From positions 1 to 64,000 of the forward strand of contig JAVBMX010000031.1 in the NCBI GenBank assembly GCA_031551885.1: a stretch of DNA of 64,000 bases, given 5' to 3'. The notes under the pieces are model-generated. The model saw only the letters and a program-made list of their open reading frames with translations. It had not been told where the DNA came from and did no database searches. The stretch comes from Frigididesulfovibrio sp031551885 (GTDB lineage: Bacteria > Desulfobacterota > Desulfovibrionia > Desulfovibrionales > Desulfovibrionaceae). Below, one piece after another: positions 8,999 through 19,692 of this stretch (its first letter is position 1; each line of letters opens with the position of its first letter). The position numbers and the translations under genes are program-made.

Positions 8999-10318
8999 AT
9001 GAATCGTTCGCGCGTCCTCGTTTGCCTCTGTTGTCTATCCCTCTGGACCGGGGCGACCTTTGCCGCGGGCGGGCCGCCTCGAATTCAAGACCCAGTCGAC
9101 CCGAACGGAAGCTTTTTCGCCGCAACCGGGGCGTCCCCCGGCGTGTACGCTCTGCTGTCTCCGGCGGATCTCGCCCGCCGAACAACGGCTGCCGATGTGA
9201 TTCTGGTCGGCGACAACGGAATCTCGGATTTTCCGGCTTTGGAATATTTGCTGGAAGTCATGGTTCGCGCCGGGCAAAAACCGGCCCTCGGCCTGCAGAG
9301 CGTGTCCACGGATCAACAGGCCGAGCTGGACGCCTTCAATCAGGGGAAGATGACGGCGGAGGAGCTGGCGGGCCGTCTGAAAAGCTCCCGCCCCGACAAA
9401 TACGTCGGGTATAAGCGACTGTTCGCCGTGGCCCAAAAGAACGGCATTCCCCTGCACGGTCTGGATTTGCCGTACCCGGTCATGCTCGCGGCCATGCACG
9501 GCGGCCTGGAGGCGGTGCCACAGGCCCAACGGGCGGCTCTGCCGCCGGAGATTGTGCCGCCGTCGGCGGAACAGCGGGCGATGCTCCTTGATCAGTACAA
9601 ACGGCATGCCGAGTTTCGGGACTTGGTGCCCTATGAAAAGCCGGATACCCCCACGGACGGCGTGGGGGCCGAGCCTTCCGCCGAGCGGTTTATCCGCTCC
9701 GTGGCGTTGACGGACAGCGCCCTCGGCCGGCAGGCGGTTCTTTTGCGCAAGGAATATCCGGGTCGTCCCGTGGTGGTGGCGGCCGGGGATATGCGCATTC
9801 TGGGCGGCTACGGCATTGCTTCGCGCATTCGGCATTTCGCCGCGTCGGAAAAAATGCCCGAGCCAAAAATTCTGCTTGTGGCCGCCACCAGAGGACGAGA
9901 ACGTGCGTCCGGTGACTGCGATCTGGTTTTTGCGGGAGGCAATGCTCTGGACGACATGGCCTGGGAGTTCGGTCCTCTGAACGGGCCCTTGCGTTTGAAG
10001 GACGGGACCCTTCTGGGCGCGGCCGGAACGCGGTTTACGGCGATATATGTCGTGTCGCCGGAGTATGAGTCCCAGATGCTGCCCGGCGACGTGCTGATTT
10101 CTCTGAAGGTTGAGACGCCGCGTGCTCTCGGCGACGGGGGGCCAACAACGGAAGTCCTTCGGCCGGATGTCGCGCTTGGGGGCAACGATGCGCAATTCCC
10201 CTCCGGGCAGGAGTTTATCCGTCTTGTCTCGGCGCGGCTTATGACGCCCATGATACCGCCACCTGCGCATGTGGTGGTGTTCCGGCAGGGGGAACTCGTG
10301 CGGGTGCGGCTGCGCTGA
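8999..10318 (+). CDS. Exported ChaN/Tiki-superfamily protein
   Basis: Predicted 439-residue exported protein. The signal peptide ends at TFA-AGG. The body resembles the ChaN-like (haem-binding, Tiki superfamily) fold: VILVGDNGISDFPALEYLLEVM near the N terminus, a pattern in which ChaN proteins have GExH, then KRLFAVAQKNGIPLHGLD, PVVVAAGDMRILGGYGIASRI and a helical middle domain. The canonical GExH is replaced by GDNG, so haem or metal binding cannot be assumed. Start chosen at the ATG before the signal peptide, with AAAGGA upstream. Confidence 0.68.
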   Translation: MNRSRVLVCLCCLSLWTGATFAAGGPPRIQDPVDPNGSFFAATGASPGVYALLSPADLARRTTAADVILVGDNGISDFPALEYLLEVMVRAGQKPALGLQSVSTDQQAELDAFNQGKMTAEELAGRLKSSRPDKYVGYKRLFAVAQKNGIPLHGLDLPYPVMLAAMHGGLEAVPQAQRAALPPEIVPPSAEQRAMLLDQYKRHAEFRDLVPYEKPDTPTDGVGAEPSAERFIRSVALTDSALGRQAVLLRKEYPGRPVVVAAGDMRILGGYGIASRIRHFAASEKMPEPKILLVAATRGRERASGDCDLVFAGGNALDDMAWEFGPLNGPLRLKDGTLLGAAGTRFTAIYVVSPEYESQMLPGDVLISLKVETPRALGDGGPTTEVLRPDVALGGNDAQFPSGQEFIRLVSARLMTPMIPPPAHVVVFRQGELVRVRLR

Positions 10319-10405
10319 GATGATGTGACGGCGGCATTGACAAGCGCCGAAAAGAGTGAAATAGAAGTCCGTTCCCGGCGAATGCCGGAAACGTATGGAG
10401 GATTC

Positions 10406-10624
10406 ATGGCCAAAGAAGAAGCGCTGGAAATCGACGGCATCGTGCAGGAAGCCCTGCCCAACGCCATGTTTCGGGTGGAGTTGGAAAACGGGCACGAGGT
10501 GCTGGCCCATATTTCGGGCAAGATGCGCAAATTTTACATCCGCATTCTGCCGGGAGACCGGGTGAAAGTTGAGCTTTCTCCCTATGATCTCACCCGGGGG
10601 CGGATTACCTACCGGATGAAATAA
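10406..10624 (+). CDS. infA: Translation initiation factor IF-1
   Basis: Seventy-two residues, the exact family length, forming one OB-fold S1 domain: MAKEEALEIDGIVQEALPN, then FRVELENGHEVLAHISGKMR and the RILPGDRVKVELSPYDL and GRITYR motifs. It binds the ribosomal A site during initiation. Start set by homology and by GGAGG at 10397-10401. A strong intrinsic terminator follows, so it ends its transcript. Confidence 0.97.
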   Translation: MAKEEALEIDGIVQEALPNAMFRVELENGHEVLAHISGKMRKFYIRILPGDRVKVELSPYDLTRGRITYRMK

Positions 10625-10649
10625 TCCGGCCGCACAAGCGTTGATTCCG

Positions 10650-10676
10650 GCCGTCCCTTCGGGGGCGGCTTTTTTT
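10650..10676 (+). terminator. Intrinsic terminator after infA
   Basis: GC stem 10650-10657 with 10661-10669, three-base loop, followed by a run of seven T (10670-10676). Confidence 0.85.
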
Positions 10677-10694
10677 CCGGCAAAGGGGAGCGCG

Positions 10695-11630
10695 ATGGGC
10701 CTTCGGGATTTTATCCTGATCTTCGCCGGGTTCGCGGGCATGCTCACCGGCGCGCTGCTGCCGGGTCTTGGCGAATCCCTGCGTCACGCGCCCACGGCCT
10801 GCGTCGTTGTCCTGGCGCTGCTGTGTTTTCTTTCCGGGCTCAGCCCGGATAAGTCCGTCGGGGCGGCGGCGTTGCGCGGGCTGCCGCGTTTCCTCTTTGT
10901 AAAGATGCTCGTCCTTCCTCTGATTTGCTGGGGAATTTTTTTACCCTTGTTTCCGCAATACGCCTTGGGTGCGCTGCTGCTCGGCGGCACGGCCGTAGGG
11001 GTGCTCGCGCCGTTTTTTCTGTTCCTGCTGCGGGGTGACGAGGTCTTCGGCACGGCCGCGTTCATCGCCTCATCGTTGCTGATGCCCTGTACGGTCCCGT
11101 TGGTGGTGGGCATCGCGGCCCTGGCCGGGGATGCGCCGGCGGCGGGGCTGTTCACGTCTTTTCTGCACACGGCTCTGTTTCTGGCCGCCTGCCTGCTGCC
11201 TCCCTTCCTCGCGGCCAAGTGCGCCTGGGTCTTTCGGCCTTCGCTGGCCCGAGCCCTTTTGAATCGGCGCTACGGCATCTCGCTGGCCTGCAGCACCGGC
11301 TCCATGCTGATTGTGTTTTCCCGCTTTTCCGAACCCCTGCGCCAAGACCCTTCCCTGATTCCCCAAAGCCTCGGCGTGGCTTTTTTCGCCGCCGGCCTTC
11401 TGTTCGTCCTGGGGCTGCTCTTCACCCGGAAAGAGCCGGGCGAACGCCGGCTGGCCGAAGTCGTGTGCTGCTGCGCCATGAACAATGTGCTTATGGCTGT
11501 GGTGGCCGCGCGTTTTTTCGGGGTGCACGAGATGCTGATGTGCGCCCTGTATTCCGTGCCCTTCAACTTCCTTTTGATTCCCTACCGTATGCTGGCCGTG
11601 CGTCTGAAGCCAGGTGGCGCGGGCGCCTGA
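10695..11630 (+). CDS. BASS-like (bile acid:sodium symporter superfamily) membrane transporter
   Basis: Predicted 311-residue protein with about nine to ten hydrophobic helices and almost no soluble part. The layout, with FLSGLSPD in an early loop, LLLGGTAVGVLAPFF, and FIASSLLMPCTVPL near the centre, resembles the bile acid:sodium symporter and AEC-type carriers. The substrate cannot be read from the sequence. Start at 10695 follows AAAGGGGAG; an upstream start at 10641 would lie inside the infA terminator. Confidence 0.62.
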   Translation: MGLRDFILIFAGFAGMLTGALLPGLGESLRHAPTACVVVLALLCFLSGLSPDKSVGAAALRGLPRFLFVKMLVLPLICWGIFLPLFPQYALGALLLGGTAVGVLAPFFLFLLRGDEVFGTAAFIASSLLMPCTVPLVVGIAALAGDAPAAGLFTSFLHTALFLAACLLPPFLAAKCAWVFRPSLARALLNRRYGISLACSTGSMLIVFSRFSEPLRQDPSLIPQSLGVAFFAAGLLFVLGLLFTRKEPGERRLAEVVCCCAMNNVLMAVVAARFFGVHEMLMCALYSVPFNFLLIPYRMLAVRLKPGGAGA

Positions 11631-12223
11631 GCGGATTCGCGTCGGCCGCTTCGAAGCGGGAAAAATGTGCGTTTCGCACCTCTCCCTCTGGTAGAACGGA
11701 TGGTGCGGATCGCCGACGCCTTGCATGGTCCGGAGTCCGGACGCTGCGTCCATTCGCCAAAAGAGACCAATAATGACGGCTGGATGTAGCGTTGATTGTG
11801 TTGACGGATAAAACATTTGTGGAATTAATGTCATGCAACATATCGGTATTCTATGGCGTATTGACATGTCGTTTTTTTGTATACTACCGATGCGGCACGC
11901 ATCCTTTTTAAGAAGGATGGTGGATGTCTTTCGATGTCCTAATGTATCGGCAGGCATTCGTACAATACAGAGGCATCTTTTTTGTGTCTTCGAGTCGTCG
12001 CTCCTAAGGCGCTTTCGCTATGGGCGCACGACCGATGAGCCGCGATGGAAACGTCGCGACTTGCCCTTTTGCGAAGAGGACGCACGGATGAGCACGGTCT
12101 TTTTGCCTGTCTTCAGGTCCTTCACTCGTTCCTTCTTTTTGCGCGAAGTCACGAAAAGAAGGGCGGCCCGCGCCGCCCGCCTCCTCTTGCGCCCTTTCAA
12201 CGCTTCAGCAAAGGAGAACGATC
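11631..12223. other. Gene-poor, partly AT-rich intergenic region
   Basis: No convincing gene. An AT-rich patch at about 11760-11930 contains TTGACG (11801-11806) 17 bases from ATTAAT (11824-11829), a possible weak promoter for the aldehyde dehydrogenase. It also has inverted repeats ATGTCA/TGACAT (11828-11833, 11862-11867) and CATCCTT/AAGGATG (11900-11906, 11913-11919). A GC hairpin GGGCGG-CCGCCC lies at 12161-12178, just before the AAGGAG ribosome binding site at 12211-12216. Confidence 0.5.
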
Positions 12224-13705
12224 GTGAACAAGCCGAATCTGCAGCGAAAGTACCAACTTTTTATCAACGGTGCCTGGCGGGACGCCTCCGACGGCGGCAC
12301 GTTTGAAACGCGTTGCCCCGCCAATGGTGAAATGCTCGCGACCTGCGCCGAGGCGACCAAAGAAGACGTGGATGCCGCCGTTGCCGCCGCGTCCGCAGCC
12401 CAGAAAAGCTGGAAAAACGTCACCCCGGCCGCGCGCGCCGACATTCTTTTGAAGATTGCCGACATCATCGAGGCCAACGCCGAGCACCTCGCTCTGGTCG
12501 AAACGCTCGACAACGGCAAGCCCATTCGCGAAACCACGGCGATCGACGTGCCTTTCAGCGCCGACCACTCCCGGTATTTCGCCGGGGCCGTTCGTACGGA
12601 GGAAGGCAGCGCCGCCATGCTCGACGAGAACACGCTTTCGCTCGTTCTGCGCGAGCCGATCGGCGTGGTCGGGCAGGTGGTGCCCTGGAACTTCCCCTTC
12701 CTGATGGCCGCATGGAAACTTGCTCCGGTGCTGGCCGCCGGCTGCTGCACGGTGTTCAAGCCTTCAAGCTACACCTCCTTGTCCGTGCTTGAGTTTGCCC
12801 GGCTGATCGCCGACGGGCCGCCCAAGGGAGTCTTCAACGTTGTGACCGGCAAGGGCTCGCGTTCCGGGCAGTACATTTTGGACCATCCGGGGTTCAACAA
12901 GCTCGCCTTCACCGGCTCCACCGAAGTCGGGTGCAGCGTGGCCGCCGCCGCCGCGAACAAGCTCATTCCCGCCACCTTGGAATTGGGCGGCAAATCCGCC
13001 AACATTTTTTTCCCGGACTGCAATTGGGAAATGGCCATGACGGGCTGCAACTGGGCATTCTGTTCAACCAGGGGCAGGTCTGCTGCGCCGGTTCCCGGGT
13101 ATTTGTCCATGAAGACATCTACGATCGCTTTGTGGAAGACGCGGTAACGGCCTTCAACAAAGTAAAGGTCGGCATGCCGTGGGAGCCCGACACCCAACTG
13201 GGCTCACAGATTTATGAAAAGCATCTCACCGACGTTCTGGCGCGCATTGAGGCGGGCAAGGCCGAAGGCGCGAAGGTCGTCTGCGGCGGCGAACGCCTGA
13301 CCGACGGCGCTTTTGCCAAAGGCTGCTTTATGAAGCCGACCCTGCTGACCAACGTCCCCAACGATATGAGAATCGCCCGGGAGGAAATCTTCGGCCCCGT
13401 GGCGTGCTCATCAAGTTCCGGAGCGAAGAGGAAGTCGTGGCCATGGCCAACGACAGCCCGTACGGCTTGGCGGCGGCGTGTGGACGCGCGACATCAACCG
13501 CGCTTTGCGCGTTTGCCGGGGTATAGAAACCGGGCGGATGTGGGTCAACACCTACAACAGCATTCCGTCCGGAGCGCCTTTCGGTGGATACAAGCAGTCG
13601 GGCATAGGGCGGGAAACCCACAAGGTCATCCTCGAACATTACACGCAGATGAAAAACATCATCATCAACCTGTCCGAGTCGCCCTCGGGCTTCTATCCTC
13701 GGTAA
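12224..13705 (+). pseudogene. NAD(P)-dependent aldehyde dehydrogenase, three frameshifts
   Basis: A full-length aldehyde dehydrogenase can be read only by changing frame three times. The first frame gives the N-terminal part, VVPWNFPFLMAAWKLAPVL, FTGSTEVG and the general-base Glu in LELGGKSANIF. Near 13040 the frame changes to give FNQGQVCCAGSR with the catalytic Cys. Near 13405 it changes again to give IKFRSEEEVVAMANDSPYGL, and near 13475 once more to VWTRDINRAL and SGAPFGGYKQSGIGRE. All three breaks fit loss of one base from a two-base run (CC, CC, GG). Either the gene has decayed recently or the sequence has errors. A GTG start at 12224 with AAGGAG begins the frame. Confidence 0.88.
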
Positions 13706-13754
13706 CCCTCCGGCGGAAGAGTCCGCGAACAATCGGCCGGCGCCCGTCACCGTC

Positions 13755-13802
13755 GGCAATCCCGCACATCGGAACCGTCCTCGAACGACGGTTCCGATTG
13801 CC
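13755..13802 (+). terminator. Hairpin downstream of the aldehyde dehydrogenase
   Basis: Long interrupted stem: ATCGGAACCGTC (13768-13779) pairs with GACGGTTCCGAT (13787-13798), and outer GGCAATC pairs with GATTGCC. No T-run follows. Confidence 0.5.
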
Positions 13803-13999
13803 GGTTTCAACGTCCGTCCCCGGAAAGAGAACGGCACCTAGGGCTGTATCACGGCAAACCGGCCCCGATAACGGAAATCCAGTCGGCTTGCGCCCAAAAA
13901 CGGAAGAGAGTAGTTTGGCCCTTCCGGTATGCGTTCCGGCCAAGCCGGCCGGGGGAATCCGAACCGATTCGACGTTGGATGTCGAGGAGTTGTGCGTAA

Positions 14000-15091
14000 A
14001 TGGAAGATCATATTCGCTTTTCCCCAACCGACCGCGCGCTGCTGCTTTTGGACCAGCGCTTCCTGCCCACGCGGGAAGAGACCTTCGCGTGCCGGACTCT
14101 CGACGATGTGATATACGCGCTCAAAGAAATGGTGGTGCGCGGAGCCCCGGCCATCGGGGTGACGGCGGCCTTTGGGGCCGCGATCGTCGCCCGCGAAATC
14201 GAAGGGCAATACGGAACCGCATCCTCCCCGGAAGACTGGGAGGTCGATCTGGACGGCCGCATGCAACGCCTGGCCGACGCCCGCCCCACAGCCGTGAATC
14301 TGGCCTGGGCCGTGAACAGGATGCAACACCTGCGGCATGAATCCGGGGTGTCGTGCCCGGCCGACCTTGCCGCGTTGTGGGAAGCCGAAGCCGAACGGAT
14401 GCGGGCCGAAGACGTGGCCGTGAACCGCCGCATGGGCGAGAACGGCGCGGCCCTGTTGCGCGACGGCGACACCGTTTTGACCCACTGCAACGCGGGAGCC
14501 CTGGCCACGGCCGGATGGGGCACGGCCCTGGGCGTGATTTACTCGGCCCGCGCGGCCGGGAAAAACATCAAAGTCATTGCCGACGAAACCCGCCCCTTTT
14601 TGCAGGGCGCGCGCCTGACGGCTTACGAGCTGCATAAAGAGGGCGTTCCCGTGACGGTCGCCTGCGACAACGCCTGCGGCCTGCTGATGCGGCGTGGGCT
14701 GGTGGACAAAGTGATCGTCGGAGCCGACCGCATAGCCGCCAACGGTGACGCCGCCAACAAGATCGGCACCTACGGAGTGGCCCTGCTGGCCAAGGCCCAC
14801 GGTATCCCGTTTTATGTGGCCGCGCCGCTTTCCACCGTCGACCCGAAGGCCCTGAACGGCGACGCGATTCCCATCGAAGAACGCACGCCGCGCGAGGTGA
14901 CCCATGTGGGCGACGTCCGCCTCACTCCCGAAGGGGTGCCGGTATACAACTTTGCCTTTGACGTTACCCCGGCCGCGTTCATCGCCGGGATCATCACGGA
15001 AGTCGGGGTGCTGACCGCCCCTTACGAAACAAGCATCGCCCGCGCCCTGGCGGGAGCCCGTCACCCTCAACTCAACGACCGACAGCCATGA
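14000..15091 (+). CDS. mtnA: S-methyl-5-thioribose-1-phosphate isomerase
   Basis: Predicted 363 residues, full length for MtnA of the eIF2B-like fold. Key features are VVRGAPAIGVTAAFG, the catalytic cysteine in THCNAGALATAGWGTALG and the catalytic aspartate in GADRIAANGDAANKIGTYG. It converts methylthioribose-1-phosphate to methylthioribulose-1-phosphate in methionine salvage. No other salvage gene (mtnB, C, D or an aldolase) is in the window. GAGGAG lies 11 bases before the ATG. The stop overlaps the next start (ATGA). Confidence 0.95.
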   Translation: MEDHIRFSPTDRALLLLDQRFLPTREETFACRTLDDVIYALKEMVVRGAPAIGVTAAFGAAIVAREIEGQYGTASSPEDWEVDLDGRMQRLADARPTAVNLAWAVNRMQHLRHESGVSCPADLAALWEAEAERMRAEDVAVNRRMGENGAALLRDGDTVLTHCNAGALATAGWGTALGVIYSARAAGKNIKVIADETRPFLQGARLTAYELHKEGVPVTVACDNACGLLMRRGLVDKVIVGADRIAANGDAANKIGTYGVALLAKAHGIPFYVAAPLSTVDPKALNGDAIPIEERTPREVTHVGDVRLTPEGVPVYNFAFDVTPAAFIAGIITEVGVLTAPYETSIARALAGARHPQLNDRQP

Positions 15092-15708
15092 GACGAACCG
15101 CCTTTTCGCGAACCGCCGTCTTTGCTTTCTGTATTCTTTTGTGCGCCGCGCAGGCTCTCGCCGCCGAAACGGTCGCCAATCCCGTCAAGCGCGGCCTGCC
15201 CATGCAGCCGCCGCGCGCCTTGTTGCAGAAGATGTTTCCCGAGGATCCCCTGTATCTTTCGCTTTCCGGGGGCTGGGGCTACGAGCAAACGGATCCCGTG
15301 GTGATCACCACGCCGAAGGAACTGGCCGGCCAGTATTTCGACACCGAACCCCTGGAATACGGGATGGTGGATTTTCGCAACTACGAGGAGTTCGTCGGAG
15401 CCCGGGCGGAGTCGCAAAAAATGGTCGTCATGGGTATCGATCGGGGCGAGCGGCGCGTGGTGCGCGAGAACGGCAAAGTTTTAAGCTGCATTACCGCTCA
15501 CGCGCGGGTCATCTCTCCCGACGATTTCAAAAAGCTGAGTTCGGATGTCGAGCGGATCGACGCCAAAGACGTGGAAGCCCGCAAAGCGCTGGAGGCCCGT
15601 GTCTCCAAGGTTTCCCGCACCTATTGGTTTGATTTGACGGAACCGTTCGCCCACAATGAGGAACTGGAAAGCAAAGGGGTGAAACCCCCTGCGGCGGGCA
15701 GCCGCTGA
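15088..15708 (+). CDS. Exported protein of unknown function
   Basis: Predicted 206 residues with a signal peptide ending ALA-AETV. The mature part (about 180 residues) has no motif I recognise. It starts inside the mtnA stop (ATGA) and is followed 27 bases later by the AsmA-like gene, so the three are probably one transcript. Confidence 0.72.
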   Translation: MRRTAFSRTAVFAFCILLCAAQALAAETVANPVKRGLPMQPPRALLQKMFPEDPLYLSLSGGWGYEQTDPVVITTPKELAGQYFDTEPLEYGMVDFRNYEEFVGARAESQKMVVMGIDRGERRVVRENGKVLSCITAHARVISPDDFKKLSSDVERIDAKDVEARKALEARVSKVSRTYWFDLTEPFAHNEELESKGVKPPAAGSR

Positions 15709-15735
15709 CGGGTGGCTTTTTTTTGGAGAACCGTC

Positions 15736-17643
15736 ATGAAACGTATCATCGGCATCATTTTTTTGTCCCTGGCCTGTGTGGCCGTGCTCGTCCTCGTGGT
15801 TGTCGGCGTGCTGTTGGCCACTCTGGACGTCAACAACTATAAGGAAGAAATTTCTGCCGCCGTCCAGAAGGCCACCGGCAGAGTTCTGATTTTTGAAGGC
15901 GACCTGAAAACGTCCTTTTTCCCCACCCTGGCGCTGGAAACCGGACGCCTGCGCCTGGAAGACCCGCCGGGTTTCGGGCAGGACCCGTTCGCCTCGGTGG
16001 AGAGCGCTTCGTTCAGTCTGGCCCTTGGTCCGCTCTTTCACGGCGAAGCCAGGGTGAAAGAGGTGACTCTGCGGGGCGTGACCGTCAAACTTGTGCGGGC
16101 ATCGGACGGAGCGGTCAACTGGGAGATGGGTCCGGCAAAACCCGCCAAGGAAGGGGTACGGCCTTTGGAAGCCCCCGAGGCGCGGGAAAAGCCGAGCGCC
16201 GACTCCAAAGCGCCTGCCGACAAGCGTTTGGACCTGCAGGTGGATTCTCTGCGCTGCAACGATATTTCCGTAACCTATCGGGATATGACGGCCGGGGCTT
16301 CCTACCGGCTGCGGATCGCGGATTTTGAGATGCAAAATGTTCGTCCCGATGCGGACATCCCCATCACCTTCTCGGGGTCGGCCGCAGACGAGGCGTCCGG
16401 GGTCGGGGTCGAAGTGGCCCTGATCGCGCAGCTGCGGGTGGAAAGCACGGGCAACGCCGGTCTGACCGTAAAGAACCTGGAAATCACGGCCCGAAATCGC
16501 GCCAAACAAAGCTTGGCTTTCAGCCTTGCGGGCGACGCGCGGTACAACGGCCAAAGCCGCTCCCTGGTCATGGAAAACCTGAAAGGGTCTTTGGCCGGAA
16601 CGTCCTACGAAGCCGGCTTCACGGTGCTGCTGCCGGGGGCGGAAGGCACGGCCCCGGGCATCAACCGCGATGTGCGCGGCTCGATCCGCCTGGGCAAGGT
16701 GGACCTGGATGTCCTGCTGCCGGTTGTGGAGTCGTTCGCCGCGGAAGAAGGCAAAGTGATGGAGGCCGGCGGCCCGGTCGCTGAACCGGCCGAAAAGGCT
16801 CCGTCAGGTTCCCGCCACGCCGTCCGTCCGGCCTCCCGCTCGGCGGGAGGGGGCATGTCCGGGCTGCATGGGGACGTGCAGATCGACGCGGCTGGCATGA
16901 CGGTTTCCAAGTTGCCGCTGACGGATATCTCCGCGCGGCTGGTGGTCGACAAGGGCGCGGTCACGGTGACGCCGTTTTCCTTCAAGCTGTTTGACGGCTC
17001 CGTCAACGGCAATGCCGACTGCGATTTGCGGGCCGATCCGCCGGATGTTCACGCGGTCGCCGTAGCCAAGGGCGTATCGGTCAGACATCTGCTTCTGGCT
17101 TTGGCCGGAAAGGACTTCGCCTCCGGCAAAGCCGATCTGAACATGGATGTGCAGGGCAAGGGCCTTGCATGGGCCGAACTCGCGCCCACTCTGGGGGGCA
17201 CGGCCAAAGTGTTGGTGACCGAGGGCGAGGCGCGTGGCTTCAACCTGATCCCGTCCGGCCTGCCGGGTGTTTCGCCCGTGCCGACGGAGTTTTCGGTAGA
17301 GCGCCTTTCCGCATCCTGGACCGGGAGTAAAGGTGTTTTTACGTCCCGCGACGTTTTGCTGCTTTCGCCCGCTCTCAAGGCCGAGGGCGGGGGAACGGTG
17401 AACCTGCCGGGTGAGTCCACGGCCATGCACCTTGACTTCCTTGTCGGCGGGCTGCCCCCGGCCATTCCTTTAAAGATTGAAGGTCCGTTCGCGGCGTTAA
17501 AATACAATGTGGACATGGAAGCCCTCGTGCGCAACACGGCCAGGGGGGTGCTGGAATCTCCCGAAAAAGCGGGCGAGCTGCTCAAGCAGGCGCCGGACAA
17601 GGCCGGAACCGTGATCAAAGGCGTGGAGGGATTGTTCCGCTGA
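15736..17643 (+). CDS. AsmA-family inner-membrane-anchored periplasmic protein
   Basis: Predicted 635 residues. One N-terminal membrane helix (about residues 5-28) is followed by the AsmA-type start LDVNNYKEEISAAVQKATGRVL, and a long region of beta strands typical of bridge-like lipid-transfer proteins of the AsmA/TamB group. A Pro/Ala/Ser-rich linker lies near residues 340-375, and the AsmA C-terminal pattern DLNMDVQGKGLAW follows. Proteins of this type are thought to move phospholipid between inner and outer membranes. ATG 15736 is preferred (GGAG eight bases upstream) over 15712. Confidence 0.82.
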   Translation: MKRIIGIIFLSLACVAVLVLVVVGVLLATLDVNNYKEEISAAVQKATGRVLIFEGDLKTSFFPTLALETGRLRLEDPPGFGQDPFASVESASFSLALGPLFHGEARVKEVTLRGVTVKLVRASDGAVNWEMGPAKPAKEGVRPLEAPEAREKPSADSKAPADKRLDLQVDSLRCNDISVTYRDMTAGASYRLRIADFEMQNVRPDADIPITFSGSAADEASGVGVEVALIAQLRVESTGNAGLTVKNLEITARNRAKQSLAFSLAGDARYNGQSRSLVMENLKGSLAGTSYEAGFTVLLPGAEGTAPGINRDVRGSIRLGKVDLDVLLPVVESFAAEEGKVMEAGGPVAEPAEKAPSGSRHAVRPASRSAGGGMSGLHGDVQIDAAGMTVSKLPLTDISARLVVDKGAVTVTPFSFKLFDGSVNGNADCDLRADPPDVHAVAVAKGVSVRHLLLALAGKDFASGKADLNMDVQGKGLAWAELAPTLGGTAKVLVTEGEARGFNLIPSGLPGVSPVPTEFSVERLSASWTGSKGVFTSRDVLLLSPALKAEGGGTVNLPGESTAMHLDFLVGGLPPAIPLKIEGPFAALKYNVDMEALVRNTARGVLESPEKAGELLKQAPDKAGTVIKGVEGLFR

Positions 17644-17835
17644 GCGCCGGCCGGCGGCGGCCCTTGGCTGCCGACGCGTTTTCGCGTTCGCGGGTCGATG
17701 TTTTTTCAGACTGTTCTATGAGGGTTTTGTTCTCGGGGCGTTCTTCACCGGACGCCCCGTTATTTGTCCGACTCCGGCGGGCTGGACAAAGGCCGTCACG
17801 GCGGGTTATTGAGATTCTTTGCCGGAGAACGTGAA

Positions 17836-19266
<1,431 letters not shown>

Positions 19267-19692
19267 GCGGGGCGATGCGTGGAACGTTCCCGAACGGTAT
19301 TTTCGTGAAGGATTCGGTCGGGCGAATCAAGGGTTTTTCCTTTACCGCCGGATGTAATCCTATTAAATTTCTCTTATTTGGGCCGGGCAAGGACGGAGGC
19401 GTAAATTCTTCTCGGGCGGCGAAACGGCGCAATATGGCTAAAATATGGCATTAGATAACGCTCTATGCATTATTTTCCCCTTTGGAAAAATGTAACCAAA
19501 AAGTACAGATAAAAATGGGAAATGTCGTAAAAACGACGTATTTTTTTCGCATGCTTAGGTAAGTGAAAAAAAACACAGAAAAACGCTCGGTGATCAGATT
19601 TCTTAAACCGCTCCGAAATGGAGCGCTGTGGGCCGAGACGCCATACTTGATACTTGCAGAAGGAAACATGTAACCTATGTTCGGAGGAAGGT
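19267..19692. other. Intergenic leader of the outer-membrane protein gene
   Basis: No gene seen. The stretch is AT-rich from about 19430, contrasting with its surroundings. It contains one candidate sigma-54 promoter (annotated separately) and the inverted repeat CGTAAAAACG at about 19526-19535. The strong ribosome binding site GGAGGAAGG is at 19683-19691. Confidence 0.4.
19435..19451 (+). promoter_or_regulatory. Candidate sigma-54 promoter
   Basis: TGGCT at 19435-19439 and TGGCA at 19446-19450 give GG and GC dinucleotides exactly 12 bases apart, as in -24/-12 promoters. The -12 box is TGGCA rather than TTGCA. It would leave a leader of about 230 bases. Confidence 0.35.

Noticed and set aside
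8999..10318. Assigning haem-binding ChaN function with confidence
   Set aside because: The conserved GExH signature is replaced by GDNG, so only the superfamily resemblance is kept.
11861..11887. TTGACA with TATACT/TACTAC as a sigma-70 promoter before the aldehyde dehydrogenase
   Set aside because: The spacer is only 13-15 bases, too short for a normal promoter.
11833..12306. Open frame of about 157 codons before the aldehyde dehydrogenase
   Set aside because: Composition is unlike a protein, no ribosome binding site or recognisable motif, and it runs into the next gene.
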